Assembly (NCBI GenBank): GCA_011455275.1
Contig: CP015028.1
Coordinates: 124,001-188,000 of the forward strand
Direction: 5' to 3'
DNA: 64,000 bases
From: Pasteurellaceae bacterium Orientalotternb1
GTDB taxonomy: Bacteria > Pseudomonadota > Gammaproteobacteria > Enterobacterales > Pasteurellaceae
Shown: one piece after another, positions 46,101 to 56,169 of the stretch
Numbering within the stretch: the stretch's first letter is position 1
How the letters are laid out: every line of letters starts with the position of its first letter
Notes under the pieces: generated by a model
What the model was told of the DNA's origin: nothing
What the model saw: the letters and a program-made list of their open reading frames with translations, nothing else
Database searches by the model: none
Made by a program: the position numbers and the translations under genes

Positions 46101-49100
46101 CCAATGCCGTGACTGGTTGTCGATTCCCCTTGGTTTTGGCTCGTTTTTGCCGTGGTGATAATGACATCCTTGCCCGCAGACACCTTCACATCACCCTCGC
46201 TCACAAACTGTGTGCCAGCTAAAGTCACATTGCCTGTTTCAGCCTCAATTGTGCCTTTTCCGCCGAAGGAAAGAATACTCGCATGCTCTTGAGTGAGTGT
46301 GCCATCGCCTTTTTCTTTTCCATGGTAAGCTCCAACCACTTCCGTCAAACGGCGAGATAAATCAATATCTACGCCCTTTTGTTTACGTTGGCTGACTTGA
46401 GATTGCTCCGTTGTTGCCACATCCAAATCAACATTGTCTCTTGCTTGAAGTGAACCATCACCTTTTGCAGTAAGATGCACGCCTTGACTGGTGATATCGC
46501 CTTCCGTTGCTTGAATAGACAAATTACCACCCGCATTCATCTCCACAACATGAGCGGTTTCAGTATGTGCAAAGCGTTCACTCTGTTTTTTATTCGCCGT
46601 GAAATAAGGGCTGACCCGACTTAGTGTTTGCTGCAGTGTTTTATCTAAAGCCTCTCCAGTTGTCACCGCTTTCCCAACCACACTACCCGCAGAGCCTTGG
46701 CTAGACTGTTCTCCATAACGGCTCTTAAAGACAGCCACAGGGTTATAGACAATACCCACCCCAAAGCCTTTTGAGCTAGACTGATACTGCTGGGCATTGT
46801 CTTTTTCATCTATAACTGCCTTGAGACGGACGTTTTTACCCTCAACCGCAATATCTTTTTTCGCCTCAAATTGAGCTGCATTAGCTGCAATGTCACCCTG
46901 TGTTGACACCACGGTGATATTGCCATTTTGTGAATTCAACAGTGTGCTGGTATGCACTGTTTGACGTTCAGTCTCTTTGCTTTGCTGCTTGCTACGTCCT
47001 ACACCAATACGAGCAACCCCATTAGAAAAACTGGCGGAAAAACCGGATTTCTTTGATTCTGAATAATTGCGTTCACTACGAGTACTTTGGGCGGTATCTA
47101 AAACCACACCCTGTTGACCTTCAAGATGAATATTCTCCGTCGCTTGAATTTTAGAGCCTTCATCAGTGAGCTTGTTACTGGAGAACAATGTCACATTTTG
47201 ACCCTGTAGCGAATTCACAACGGCTGCATCAATGTGATGGTCGTGTTGAGAGATGCTAGTGCGTTTAGATAAGAATCCTTTAGACGTTGATTTAACCGAT
47301 GTCGAGAGCGATTCTTCAGCCCGTCCCGCTTCCAAGGCGATATTGCCATGATGCGAAATAACCGAAACATCACCATTTTTACTACTTACATCAGCTTGAC
47401 GGAGTGTCACACCATTAGCACCTAATAGCGTTATCCCTTCTTTGCCCGAAATAGTTGTGCCTATCTCTGCTTGCTGGTCTAAACGGTAGTAGTTATCGGC
47501 ATCGCCGTTATAGTGCTCTTTGTTTTTAGTCTGCAGGGTGGTGATGTCAATATCTTTTGCCTCGGCACGCAGTGTGCCGTTGCTTTCAACTAATGCACCT
47601 TTGATGGTTAAATTACCATCACTGTGTAAGTTCAAACGACCATTATCGCCCGTGACTTTAACGCTCCCTAACTGGTCAACAACAGTACGCTCGAAGTTGC
47701 CATCTCCGCTTTGGGCATGAGAAAGAGTGCTGGCAATGTCCAGTTTTTTACCTGCTGTGAGAGAGAGGGCGTCAATGGCTTCAATTCGCCCACCTAAATT
47801 GATTAGGTCTTGTTTGGCTGAAAGGTCAACACTTTGCCCTAAAATCACCCCGCGGTTTTCTAATTGGTTGGAGTGAAGACGGGTTAAATCCCGCCCTGCA
47901 ATCACCCCTGAGTTTTTCAAATCCCCCACATTCCCCACAATTTCATTCGCTGAAATCACAGCTCCACGGGAAGTAATATCACTGTTGCGTGCCACGAGAT
48001 AAACTTGCGGAGTAAGGGCGGTAACTTTCTGACCGTTTGGTAAGGTGACTTCTTTATTCACCAGCCACACCATATCAGTGGTGAGTTCTGACATCTGCTG
48101 GGCGGTTAAACCAACACCAATAGCTAAATTGAACTGCTGTGCATACTTAAGCCCGTTATTCATTAAGGCTCGATATTGCTCTAAATCAGAGTGATAGCCT
48201 TCAATAAAACGACGACCCGTGAGTTGGTTGATTTGTTCGTTGATGACTCGTTGCTCGTAGAATCCGTCTCCTAGACGTTTATGGGTAAGGTTATGGTCGT
48301 GACGAAGCTGATTAAGCATATAGTCACTGCTTAACCATTGGTCACGTTGCGTAAATCTCGGATCGGTTTCGACTAAATAAGTCGGATTATCTGGATTGAT
48401 TTGATACAGGCTTGCTTTTGGTAAGGTAATATCGGTTAAATGTGTTTTAATCGTCGGGAAATCACCCGTATTTTGTACCGTAGAACCCGTCGTAATCTTT
48501 CCTATCACTTGTCCTGAATTGATGGCTTTATTCGCATTTTGAGTATCAATCGTCGGGTTTAAAACAATATGAGTTGGATCAGAGCCTTGAATCGCTGAAT
48601 TATCGACTGGAACAGTATTGATATCCAACTTGCCTCCTGAATTGATGCGACCGGTATCCAAGGTAATATCCTTAGCTACAATTTGGGACTCAACTGTTGC
48701 AGTAGAATTTAGCTTTACACCTATAGTATTAAGAACCAAATTAAATTTCTTTATTAATTTCTCAGTAGGCTTAGTAAAATAATAAATATTATCTTCTTTG
48801 TGTCCATGTCTCCCATTTTTACTTTTATAATGTTTTAAAAAATAAGAATAGCCAGATTCATCAATCTTAATAAACTCTTTTAAATCCTCATTATTAAGCT
48901 TAATTCCATTACCAACTAAAGAATCATTTGTTTTATTTTCTGTAAATACAGATTCCCCAAGAAATAATTTTCCACCAACCAATAAATTACTATATTTGTT
49001 ATGGAGATCATCACCGCTCAAAATCAAGTCTTGACCTACTCTAATATTCGCGAGAGCCTGTGACTTAATGAAAGGTGTTCTGGTTATACGATCATATTTC

Positions 49101-52100
49101 CACCCAAACCATTCCTTTTGGTAAATGGTTGGCTTATCTCTATCATAGAAGTCAAACCAAGCATCTCGATTTTTCTTATTCCAAGCAAAATCGCCATCTA
49201 CACCCACTCTGTAGCGTTTACTATCAGTTTGTAAAGCCATCTCATGCACAAATTCTTTTTTCTGATTTTCGAAAAGTTCTAAATATAGATCATGGTTCAA
49301 CAATCTGGCGGTATTAATACGCCCATTCCCCAATGCCTCAATCGTCGCACTGCCATTATCTACAAACGTCGCTTTACCAACCGCATTGCCTTTACTATCC
49401 AGCTCACCTCCAACAGCTAAATCCCCCAAACTTAAAATCAACGCATGGTCACGGTTGGTTAAGGTCCCCACCCCAAAATCCAAGCGCTCTCGTGCCGCAA
49501 TCGTGCCCGCTTTCGTGTCGCTATTGACAGTTTCAGCAAGATTGTTAATGGTTTGCGATTTAAAGGCTAAATGATTACCGTAAATCCGCCCTGTGCCAAT
49601 GTTGGTTACACTGGTACTGTTAATGCGGGTGTTAGCCCCATCAATTAACCCACGGTTGGTGAGTGCTTGGCTATTAAGGGCAGTGTCATTCGCTGAGATT
49701 TCCGCATTCGCATGGTTGGTGATGTGATTTGCCGTAAAGGTCGCTTTGTTTTTGACTCGCTGTACTGTGTGATTATCAAAATCCCCTTCAGTGCTAAAGG
49801 TCAAGTTGTTGCCCACGTCAAAGGCATTGTTGAGCGTAAAGCTATCTTTTAACCCAATAGCTAAATCCCCTGCGGTTTTGATACGTCCTTCCGAGGTCAA
49901 GCCTTTTGCGTTGAGGTTAACTTGGTTTGCCCCCTGAATCAGCCCGTCTTGGTTATTGAGCATCAATTGCCCAATATGATGAATATCAAGACGATTTGCA
50001 GAGAGGAGCTCACCTTGTGTATTGTCAAGGCTCGTGGTGGCGGTGAGATTCGCTGTCTCTGTGGCGTAAATGCCGCCTTGTTGGTTGTTTAGGGTGTCCG
50101 CCTGCAATGTCAGGTGAGTTGCCTGAACCCCTTGTGTTGGTACATCCGTAGTGGCTTTCGTGCCTTGGTTGTCAAGCTGTTGTACATTTAACGTCAGTGT
50201 CTCCCCTGAAATCAGCGAGCCATTACTTCCATTTGCACGATTGTTTATCTGGTTAGCAGTAAGAGTGTTAGACTTCGCACTGATTTTACCTGCTTGGTTG
50301 TCAATACTTGAGGCAGACAGAGTAAGCTGGTTATTGCTTTGAATAATGCCCTGCGTATTATTGACATTGTGTTGAATGGTGGCATTGAGTGCATTATCCG
50401 CATAGAGCGTCCCTTGTTGATTGAGTAACTTTGAAATTCCGCTTAATACCACCTCACCTAAGCCCACAACGCCTTGCTCTTTGCCTTGGGTGTTGCGGTT
50501 ATCTAACTGTTGAGAGTAAGTGTTCAAAGACAAGTGTTTATCCGCACGAATCAGCCCTTGCTGGTTATTCACCGCACCTGCATTTACCTCTGCACGCTGT
50601 TGTGCAAAGATTTTCCCTTGCTGGTTGTCAAGGCTCCCCGTTTGCAAGTTTAACGTGGCTTTTTGTGCTGCAATCACACCTTGTGCATTATTCAAGGCAG
50701 ATTGGTGCGTGTTGATGTTTAACGTATCTTCTAAACTGGCAATAACGCCACCTTGGTTTTGAATCCCGCTTTTCGCCTCCACGCTCATTGCTTGCTGCGT
50801 CACTAATTTGCTGTCACGGTTATTGAGCGTATCAACAGTGAGTGCAGCGATGTGTCCGCTGATTTCACTGCCCTGTGTCGAGCTTACGTCTTTGGCAACA
50901 AGATTCAATACATTAGCACTGACAAGACCTGCAACTTGAGAGAAGGTCTCCGTGTTTAAGTCCAGTTGCTCTCCCGCCCACACTCTGCCATTGTCATTAT
51001 TAAAGGTTATTGAGGTAATCTCACTCTTACCGTGAGCAGTAATATGCCCTGACTGACTGGTAATCGCGGTACTGGTTAGCTGCAAACTTTGGTTGCTCTG
51101 CAAGTTCCCTTTATCGTTATTTAGATACTGGGTATTAATCTCCAAAGCATTTTGAGCCACAATGCCTTTTGGATTATCTGCATCTTGGGTGTTTTGGTTA
51201 TGAATGGCTTGGCTGGCATTCAGCGTCACTTTTTGGGCTGAAACCAACCCTTGCTCATTGGTGAATGTGCCACTGTCTAAGCGAAGTTGCTGTGCGGCAA
51301 CAAGGTTGCCTTGGGTATTATCAAGGTTGTGATGATGGGTGTTAAGGGTGAGTGAGCCCGTTTGACTGCCGATGGTGCCACGCTGATTGTCGAGCGGACC
51401 ACCCGTGACAATCTGCCCATCGTTTTTGGCCACAATACGACCCTCTTGATTCGAAAGTTGAGCTTGGGTTGTCAGTTTAAGGTTTTCAGCAAAAATGAGA
51501 CTGTTGTCTGTTGAGCGAATGTTATCCCCATTCACATTAAGCGTTTGTGCCTCAATCCGTCCCCCTTTTTGCTCAAGTTGAGAAAGAGAGAGCGATGCCT
51601 GTTTTTCAGTCGCAATCACCCCTTGGTGGTTAGTCGCCTGCATCGCATTGAGATTCAGCGTCTCTTTGGCATAGAGTGTGCCTTCGTCATTGCGTAATTG
51701 CGTTGCTTCCACGGCGAGTTGCTGACCGGCAATTTTCCCTTGTGTATTGTCAATGTCTTTACCCGTTAGCGATAAACCTTGCCCCGCAATAATGCCTTTG
51801 TTGTCACCTTTTGTGTTTTGGTTGCGGAGAGATTCAGTGACAACCACCCCCACATCCTGCTTCGCATACACCAAGCCGCTGTCATTGTTCAGGCTTTCGG
51901 TGGTAAGGTATAGGTCTTCTGCAGCCAATAACTGCCCACCTTCAGAGTTAAGGGTTTTCTCCACCTTCAAGGTCAATGATTTCGCACTGCTCAGGGTACC
52001 TTGTGCGTTGTCAAGTTGGTTGGCTTCTAATTTAAAATTGCCTTGCGTGCTCAATGCTGCATTGGTGGTGATGAGCTCTTTTCCTTTTAACTCGAAATCG

Positions 52101-53758
52101 TCCGTGCCTGTCTGTTTCCAGGTTGCGTTTGTGGCATTGAGAGACGCCTGCTCAGTGCGGATTTTATTCGCAGTCAAGTGGCTGGATTGGGTGGAAAGTG
52201 CTTGCGGTGTTTTGAGCTGTAAATCCGCTTGGGCGGTGAATAACGCCGAATTGGCTTCAATATTGCCCGTTGTACCTTGAACCATAATGGTGTGTGCACT
52301 GTTTTGGCTATGGTTTAAGCTCACACTGCCTGCGTGCAGATTGAGTGTGCCTGAAGCAATATGTTTACCCTGCAAAGTCGCGTTGTCTGTTGCGCTGACT
52401 TGGAGGGATTTACCCTGTGCGGATTGGGCATCGAGCGTGCGTACTTCGCTGTTGTGATTGTCTTGAACGGTCACCCCCGCCGCAATCAGTGAACCTTGGT
52501 TGGCATTAATGGTTTGAGCTTGATAGTGAACATCGCCTTTTGCCACCGTTTCACCTTGCTGACTGATAGTGGTGTCGGCGTGTTGTTGAATATTACCCTG
52601 GCGGGAGACGATTGAGCCATCTTGTTTGATGTCGGCGTTGGTGTTGAGTTGGATATCGCCCTGGCGGTTTTCAATTTTGCCTGTGTTTGCAATACTTTTG
52701 GTCGCCGTCAGGTTTATGGCTTGGTTGGCATTGAGTGTGCCGGTATTGATAATCCGTCCTTTGCTGTCAATTTGGAGCGTATCGCTACTTGCCCCAATGT
52801 GCCCTGCATTACGCACCCCAACCCCCTGTTCGGTGCCGATGAGGTGGATTTTACCTGAATACATTCCGCCCAATTCGCCCACATCGACGGCAAATTGCGG
52901 TTGCACCTCGCCTGCAAGCGGTTGGTTGCTGTGAATAATTTGCAAATCTGTTGGCGTGTCTTTACGCTTGACGGTGTTTTTCCCGGTGATAACCTTGGCT
53001 TCTTTTTTCGACCAGATGCCCGCATTGGCTTGCACTTCACGGGCGAGAATTTCAGTATAGTCCACACGGCTGTTGTCCAAGCCTTTGCCATCGACTTTCA
53101 CTTTACCCTTTTCCACCACAAAACTTTCTAGGTTGCCGTGTTGGATTTGAGGCTTACCCGTAGTGAAGGTCGCACGGTCGCTGTTGATGATGCCACAGCC
53201 TTGGCAGTGAATGCCCGACGGGTTGGCGATAATCACATCGGCTTTTTTACCGGCGACTTCGACATAGCCTTTCAGTAAACTCGGGTCATTGGAGTTGACT
53301 TCGTTAAGGATAATCTTGGCTTCGCCACGGGCTAAATACGGGTTGCCCTGCACCCAACCTGCTTGCTGGGTTTGGACATTGGTGCGGCTGTTGCTGAGAA
53401 TCGCCCCTTGAGTATCGACATCAAATTTCGAGTATTTATTATGAGATAAGCCTTTGTCGTTCGGGGTTTGAATATTGACCTGCGGCAGCCCGTTTGCCGT
53501 TTGCAAAATAATCGGTTGCTGATGTTTCGGGGCGGTTTTATCGGCTTGAATAATCAGGGTTTCCGCCAGTGTTGGTGTGCTGACCAACCCCAAGGCACAA
53601 AACAGGCTAAATACAAGCGGTCGGATGCGGGCAAAAATTTGCAAATCGGAAAAACTATTCGACTCTTTTGCCTTGCCTTCTGCTTTTGCCAGCTCAGAGG
53701 TCACAATTAAACGTTGCAACGTTTTGCTGAAAATCACACGGAAACACTTCTTATTCAT
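43151..53758 (-). CDS. cdiA: CdiA-type giant exoprotein (contact-dependent inhibition effector)
   Basis: A 3535-aa TpsA protein. The start at 53758 (MNKKCFRVIFSKTLQRLIVTS) gives a classic extended signal peptide (ESPR), with AAGG upstream; reading from 53812 adds 18 unlikely residues. Then comes the TPS domain (IIANPSGIHCQGCGIINSDRATF), a very long filamentous-haemagglutinin repeat region (about residues 300-2900), a pretoxin region and VENN (43997-44008). The last 281 residues after VENN are the toxin tip; the end (HWSDNALSKSNPNYGKPM, GPKTIEWQSSEGKTLVEVRYEK) matches no toxin family I know. The order cdiB-cdiA-cdiI is the Pasteurellaceae/E. coli type. Adhesin function (FhaB-like) cannot be excluded. 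Confidence 0.9.
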   Translation of the reverse strand: MNKKCFRVIFSKTLQRLIVTSELAKAEGKAKESNSFSDLQIFARIRPLVFSLFCALGLVSTPTLAETLIIQADKTAPKHQQPIILQTANGLPQVNIQTPNDKGLSHNKYSKFDVDTQGAILSNSRTNVQTQQAGWVQGNPYLARGEAKIILNEVNSNDPSLLKGYVEVAGKKADVIIANPSGIHCQGCGIINSDRATFTTGKPQIQHGNLESFVVEKGKVKVDGKGLDNSRVDYTEILAREVQANAGIWSKKEAKVITGKNTVKRKDTPTDLQIIHSNQPLAGEVQPQFAVDVGELGGMYSGKIHLIGTEQGVGVRNAGHIGASSDTLQIDSKGRIINTGTLNANQAINLTATKSIANTGKIENRQGDIQLNTNADIKQDGSIVSRQGNIQQHADTTISQQGETVAKGDVHYQAQTINANQGSLIAAGVTVQDNHNSEVRTLDAQSAQGKSLQVSATDNATLQGKHIASGTLNLHAGSVSLNHSQNSAHTIMVQGTTGNIEANSALFTAQADLQLKTPQALSTQSSHLTANKIRTEQASLNATNATWKQTGTDDFELKGKELITTNAALSTQGNFKLEANQLDNAQGTLSSAKSLTLKVEKTLNSEGGQLLAAEDLYLTTESLNNDSGLVYAKQDVGVVVTESLRNQNTKGDNKGIIAGQGLSLTGKDIDNTQGKIAGQQLAVEATQLRNDEGTLYAKETLNLNAMQATNHQGVIATEKQASLSLSQLEQKGGRIEAQTLNVNGDNIRSTDNSLIFAENLKLTTQAQLSNQEGRIVAKNDGQIVTGGPLDNQRGTIGSQTGSLTLNTHHHNLDNTQGNLVAAQQLRLDSGTFTNEQGLVSAQKVTLNASQAIHNQNTQDADNPKGIVAQNALEINTQYLNNDKGNLQSNQSLQLTSTAITSQSGHITAHGKSEITSITFNNDNGRVWAGEQLDLNTETFSQVAGLVSANVLNLVAKDVSSTQGSEISGHIAALTVDTLNNRDSKLVTQQAMSVEAKSGIQNQGGVIASLEDTLNINTHQSALNNAQGVIAAQKATLNLQTGSLDNQQGKIFAQQRAEVNAGAVNNQQGLIRADKHLSLNTYSQQLDNRNTQGKEQGVVGLGEVVLSGISKLLNQQGTLYADNALNATIQHNVNNTQGIIQSNNQLTLSASSIDNQAGKISAKSNTLTANQINNRANGSNGSLISGETLTLNVQQLDNQGTKATTDVPTQGVQATHLTLQADTLNNQQGGIYATETANLTATTSLDNTQGELLSANRLDIHHIGQLMLNNQDGLIQGANQVNLNAKGLTSEGRIKTAGDLAIGLKDSFTLNNAFDVGNNLTFSTEGDFDNHTVQRVKNKATFTANHITNHANAEISANDTALNSQALTNRGLIDGANTRINSTSVTNIGTGRIYGNHLAFKSQTINNLAETVNSDTKAGTIAARERLDFGVGTLTNRDHALILSLGDLAVGGELDSKGNAVGKATFVDNGSATIEALGNGRINTARLLNHDLYLELFENQKKEFVHEMALQTDSKRYRVGVDGDFAWNKKNRDAWFDFYDRDKPTIYQKEWFGWKYDRITRTPFIKSQALANIRVGQDLILSGDDLHNKYSNLLVGGKLFLGESVFTENKTNDSLVGNGIKLNNEDLKEFIKIDESGYSYFLKHYKSKNGRHGHKEDNIYYFTKPTEKLIKKFNLVLNTIGVKLNSTATVESQIVAKDITLDTGRINSGGKLDINTVPVDNSAIQGSDPTHIVLNPTIDTQNANKAINSGQVIGKITTGSTVQNTGDFPTIKTHLTDITLPKASLYQINPDNPTYLVETDPRFTQRDQWLSSDYMLNQLRHDHNLTHKRLGDGFYEQRVINEQINQLTGRRFIEGYHSDLEQYRALMNNGLKYAQQFNLAIGVGLTAQQMSELTTDMVWLVNKEVTLPNGQKVTALTPQVYLVARNSDITSRGAVISANEIVGNVGDLKNSGVIAGRDLTRLHSNQLENRGVILGQSVDLSAKQDLINLGGRIEAIDALSLTAGKKLDIASTLSHAQSGDGNFERTVVDQLGSVKVTGDNGRLNLHSDGNLTIKGALVESNGTLRAEAKDIDITTLQTKNKEHYNGDADNYYRLDQQAEIGTTISGKEGITLLGANGVTLRQADVSSKNGDVSVISHHGNIALEAGRAEESLSTSVKSTSKGFLSKRTSISQHDHHIDAAVVNSLQGQNVTLFSSNKLTDEGSKIQATENIHLEGQQGVVLDTAQSTRSERNYSESKKSGFSASFSNGVARIGVGRSKQQSKETERQTVHTSTLLNSQNGNITVVSTQGDIAANAAQFEAKKDIAVEGKNVRLKAVIDEKDNAQQYQSSSKGFGVGIVYNPVAVFKSRYGEQSSQGSAGSVVGKAVTTGEALDKTLQQTLSRVSPYFTANKKQSERFAHTETAHVVEMNAGGNLSIQATEGDITSQGVHLTAKGDGSLQARDNVDLDVATTEQSQVSQRKQKGVDIDLSRRLTEVVGAYHGKEKGDGTLTQEHASILSFGGKGTIEAETGNVTLAGTQFVSEGDVKVSAGKDVIITTAKTSQNQGESTTSHGIGEAVVSETERFSGYNRKLSSQNGKQVTHQGSTIASLNGNVDIDAGKDFSQTSGQILAKNRILVSGEKVTFDNAHNTQQHSSHQSDLKVGQFTRVISPIIDLINAVESSVKNKEASDRVKAAQLLGLAAQGYTLNDTTERALNHDDKAVLFRVETGTGLSHSRQNQRGASQESVGNVLNAKEINLEARDGKLSATHTDFTARDSEGKRIEGSEITLSAKQGIELQAGESHYQSLAKNQSYGTEVGTAFSVGGKTGWSFYAKEGFSKGKQESEGRTYQNSHLDAETINLNSGSDVLLKGATAKANTLNADIKGNLTIESLQDEHKQKSNQLGLGTQVEFGFTTGWEFKGNANASGGSGNAKQVTEQSGLFAEEGGYHISANNVNLKGGAITSSNPSNSELATNQITFSDIQNSSNYSATSGAISGGYSQSGGASVSPSLPMHQQGKDNTITKATLTEGKITLNKDSNPTETTAKALGINTDLAQANQQVESPKDINQVLKEQNAISQNVGHIATAATTFSNRQASKLEGEAKAAEQAGDHQTAEAKREEAKSWQVGGENKRKVDAITSALSLSLAGQSPQAIATGAASPYINQAIKEATESYPELNIPAHILWGAIEAELTGGKATTGAIAAGVGEAAAPILSQALFGDKKPSELTESEKQQILNLSKLVAGVASGLTATGNSAENIVTISQGMKVAENAVENNHLATKIVKEVYPSARKAICTQKCLEALSGLGIGTAIVLSKDEITDAIKAASSNDPTQIAKLTDLQRQYLNEEIVNGKGSLFIGNQVWIPNTSGGFTPVDPDLVVTSYGGKQIIDPRIVINDTGGIQYPVDYDLPNHTGGNISNNLLDEKSSILTGGEIKVGHWSDNALSKSNPNYGKPMQIGDFKGSNESSLQRINKHLANSIDTTTSNTRNATKPSNISRDADWNEIVVGAISVKQGERVSIAIFNDGVKAIYRPSTTGPKTIEWQSSEGKTLVEVRYEK
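43997..46027 (-). repeat. 2031-bp direct repeat, cdiA copy
   Basis: Partner of 40441-42471; covers the pretoxin part of cdiA from KQVTHQGSTIASLNGN through VENN. Confidence 0.85.
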
Positions 53759-53830
53759 CACGATAACCTTATTAAAAAATCCGTTAACTAAACGACAAAA
53801 GCGAGCCGACATGCTCGCTTACATTGAAAA

Positions 53831-55588
53831 TTAAAAACGATAGCCGAGATTAAAACCCGCCACCGCATCTGAGGTGCGGAACCCTTCTGGTTTTCGAATC
53901 GGTCTGCCGACAAAGACATCGTAGTAAACCCCTTTCCAGCCCCCTTTTAGCCCCAATGCCGTTCCGACAAGGTGGTGCCCCAACTGACTAGCAGTAATGC
54001 TCGACACTCGACCACCATCTAGTGCCCAGTAGAGTTGATGCCCCTTACTGTTCACATTCCAAGCAAACTCATTACGCCATAGCCAACCACGCTCCCCCGA
54101 AAGCGACACTTCGCCATCAAAGCCACGCACCGTATAACGCCCACCAATGCTGAAATAATCTTGGGCAATCAGGCGGGTTTTGTTCCATTGCGCACTCCAA
54201 TCACTTTGCCACTGCCACGGCTGTGTACCGACTGCAAAAGGCTTGGTGAGAGTGATTGATGCCGTGATGATTTTCGGGCGGGAAGTGCCCTCATTCCACT
54301 GCGCTTCGGGTGCTGCCAATGACCCTCGGACACCCGTGCCACGTTTAACATTCGCCGCAAGTGCTAAGGTCGCATTACCGAGATATTCCTTGTGTGAAAT
54401 GCCCGCTTCCCAACCCGCCATACGGCGGCGTTGCACTTCCACTTCGGTGTTATCAATAAAGTTCTTGGACTGACGTGACCAAAAACCACCCAAAAGGGTG
54501 GTCTTACGCACTGCATCACGGTAAAGCAAATAGGAAAGCGAGAGCTTTGAATTATTGCTCTCGCCGGAATATTGGTAAGTCTGATTAAACGCCCCAAACA
54601 CCGCTTGATGATAACGACTGTAGTGTTGCGAAGCGGAAAATGTCCAGTAACCGAACGGAATGGAATAGTAGAACGTCAGGTTTTTGCTGGCACGACTGCC
54701 ATCCTCATCTTCACCACTTTTTATACTGTGCGTAAAGGAAGTATAGAAGAGGTCGTTGGCAGAAAAGAGATTATCAAAGGAAAACGTGCCTGAACCCTGC
54801 AATTTACCCGTCGTGCGTGAACCTGAATCATCTAAACTCACGTTAAAACGAAAGGGCAAAGATTGGGTATAACTGACTTTTAAATCACTCTCGCCCACAT
54901 TCTCTGCATTTTCACTGGGGAGAATGTCAATATTGGCTTCCACCGTCGGCACACGTTTCAGATTCTCCAACGACTGCTCAATATCCCGCACATTCAATAA
55001 CTCGCCTTTGGCAAAAGTAAAACCATTCCAACCCTGAAAGCGAGTAAAGCGTGGCACTTCACTGCTGTCTGCCACAATCGTATTGCCCACCTTGCCCAAA
55101 ATCACCGTCAGCACTAAATCCCCTGAACGCAAATCCTGCTCTTGTGCCACCACACGAGTTGTTACATAACCCTTTTTGATAATAGCATTCTGGATTTGTT
55201 TCATCAAAATCCCCATTCCCTCCCCACCAAAACAGTGCGGTAACGTGAGTTTCAGGTCTTTCGAAGCTTGGTTAAAGGCCCATTGGAATTGGCTGGTTTG
55301 AAGGGAATTATCAGGAGAATAGTCGATAAGAGAGATTCGGTGGATAGGATAGCAAGGCATCTCGAAGTTAGAGAGCGTTAATCTCTCTTGTGAATCCGTC
55401 TCCACCCGCACATCCGCAGCAGGCTGAAACTGTGACGCCTGTACTTGCTGTTGTTGTACTTGGCGTTGTTGTTGAGTAGCATCAAGTTGATTTAAACGAG
55501 AAAGGGCTGCCTGTTGGGGATTGGCACTTGCGATAATTGAGAGTACGAAAAATAATGCACTCAATGTGAGAGACTGACCGTATTTCAT
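53831..55588 (-). CDS. cdiB: TpsB outer-membrane transporter CdiB
   Basis: A 585-aa two-partner-secretion transporter (Omp85 superfamily): signal peptide, Gln-rich amino-terminal helix region (QQQRQVQQQQVQAS), two POTRA domains (about residues 75-230) and a 16-strand barrel with the conserved GRYTVRGFDGE motif (VRGF of loop L6) and terminal Phe (FNLGYRF). It exports CdiA, encoded 72 bases downstream. Confidence 0.94.
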   Translation of the reverse strand: MKYGQSLTLSALFFVLSIIASANPQQAALSRLNQLDATQQQRQVQQQQVQASQFQPAADVRVETDSQERLTLSNFEMPCYPIHRISLIDYSPDNSLQTSQFQWAFNQASKDLKLTLPHCFGGEGMGILMKQIQNAIIKKGYVTTRVVAQEQDLRSGDLVLTVILGKVGNTIVADSSEVPRFTRFQGWNGFTFAKGELLNVRDIEQSLENLKRVPTVEANIDILPSENAENVGESDLKVSYTQSLPFRFNVSLDDSGSRTTGKLQGSGTFSFDNLFSANDLFYTSFTHSIKSGEDEDGSRASKNLTFYYSIPFGYWTFSASQHYSRYHQAVFGAFNQTYQYSGESNNSKLSLSYLLYRDAVRKTTLLGGFWSRQSKNFIDNTEVEVQRRRMAGWEAGISHKEYLGNATLALAANVKRGTGVRGSLAAPEAQWNEGTSRPKIITASITLTKPFAVGTQPWQWQSDWSAQWNKTRLIAQDYFSIGGRYTVRGFDGEVSLSGERGWLWRNEFAWNVNSKGHQLYWALDGGRVSSITASQLGHHLVGTALGLKGGWKGVYYDVFVGRPIRKPEGFRTSDAVAGFNLGYRF

Positions 55589-55623
55589 TATTCAATCAAA
55601 AAGAGACGTAGACACCCCGACAG

Positions 55624-55651
55624 TTTATAGAAACACCCCTCAGGTTGTAAA
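55624..55651 (-). promoter_or_regulatory. Probable promoter of cdiBAI
   Basis: Minus-strand TTTACA (55646-55651), 16-bp spacer, TATAAA (55624-55629), 36 bases before the cdiB start. A good sigma-70 match. The rest of 55652-55843 shows no gene. Confidence 0.5.
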
Positions 55652-55837
55652 TAGGTAGTGCAAAAAGCCAACACAAAAGCCTATTTATTTTGAAATCATC
55701 ATTTAACATCTGAACTTACCTAAAAAGTATTGACTAAATCGTCATTGCCACATAGCATACTGCCAGACTTAAGGACTGCGAAGAAAGCAATCTTTAGATT
55801 AGCTGGACCCCCTTTTGCAATAGAATAAACCCTAAAC

Positions 55838-55869
55838 GAAAAACCCTGATGATTTCTCATCAGGGCTTC
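55838..55869 (-). terminator. tRNA operon terminator, right copy
   Basis: On the minus strand, AAGCCCTGATGAG loops back to ATCATCAGGG followed by TTTTTC. The left copy at about 36358-36389 is the same hairpin with one substitution. Confidence 0.8.
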
Positions 55870-56026
55870 TGAATTGGCTCCTCCTGCGGGACTCGAACCT
55901 GCGACATATGGATTAACAGTCCACCGTTCTACCGACTGAACTAAGGAGGAATTTCACTTTGCAAGTAAATGGTGCCTCGAGGCGGAATCGAACCACCGAC
56001 ACGGGGATTTTCAATCCCCTGCTCTA
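55844..56026. repeat. Right direct repeat of the CDI island (183 bp)
   Basis: Partner of 36364-36546. Here the tRNA-Phe gene is complete, because native sequence continues past the repeat end at 56026. Confidence 0.88.
55875..55950 (-). tRNA. tRNA-Asn (GTT), right copy
   Basis: 76 nt with CCA, anticodon GTT, 19 bases downstream of tRNA-Phe and in the same transcript. Confidence 0.97.
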
Positions 56027-56045
56027 CCGACTGAGCTATCGAGGC
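55970..56045 (-). tRNA. tRNA-Phe (GAA), complete
   Basis: 76 nt: GCCTCGATAGCTCAG at the 5' end, anticodon GAA, T arm GGTTCGATTCC, encoded CCA. The island joins inside this gene's sequence. Confidence 0.97.
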
Positions 56046-56169
56046 ATCTCGTCGTTTGCGGGGTGCATTATGCTGATTTCCCCACAACTCGTCAAACACT
56101 TTTTTCAAAAAGTTAAAAAAATCCATCTGAACGTTCTATTTTTACCCAAACCGCTCAAAAATCAACTTT

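Noticed and set aside
36361..56045. Prophage explanation for the tRNA-flanked island
   Set aside because: No integrase, repressor, capsid, tail or lysis gene; the cargo is wholly two-partner secretion with toxin/immunity genes.
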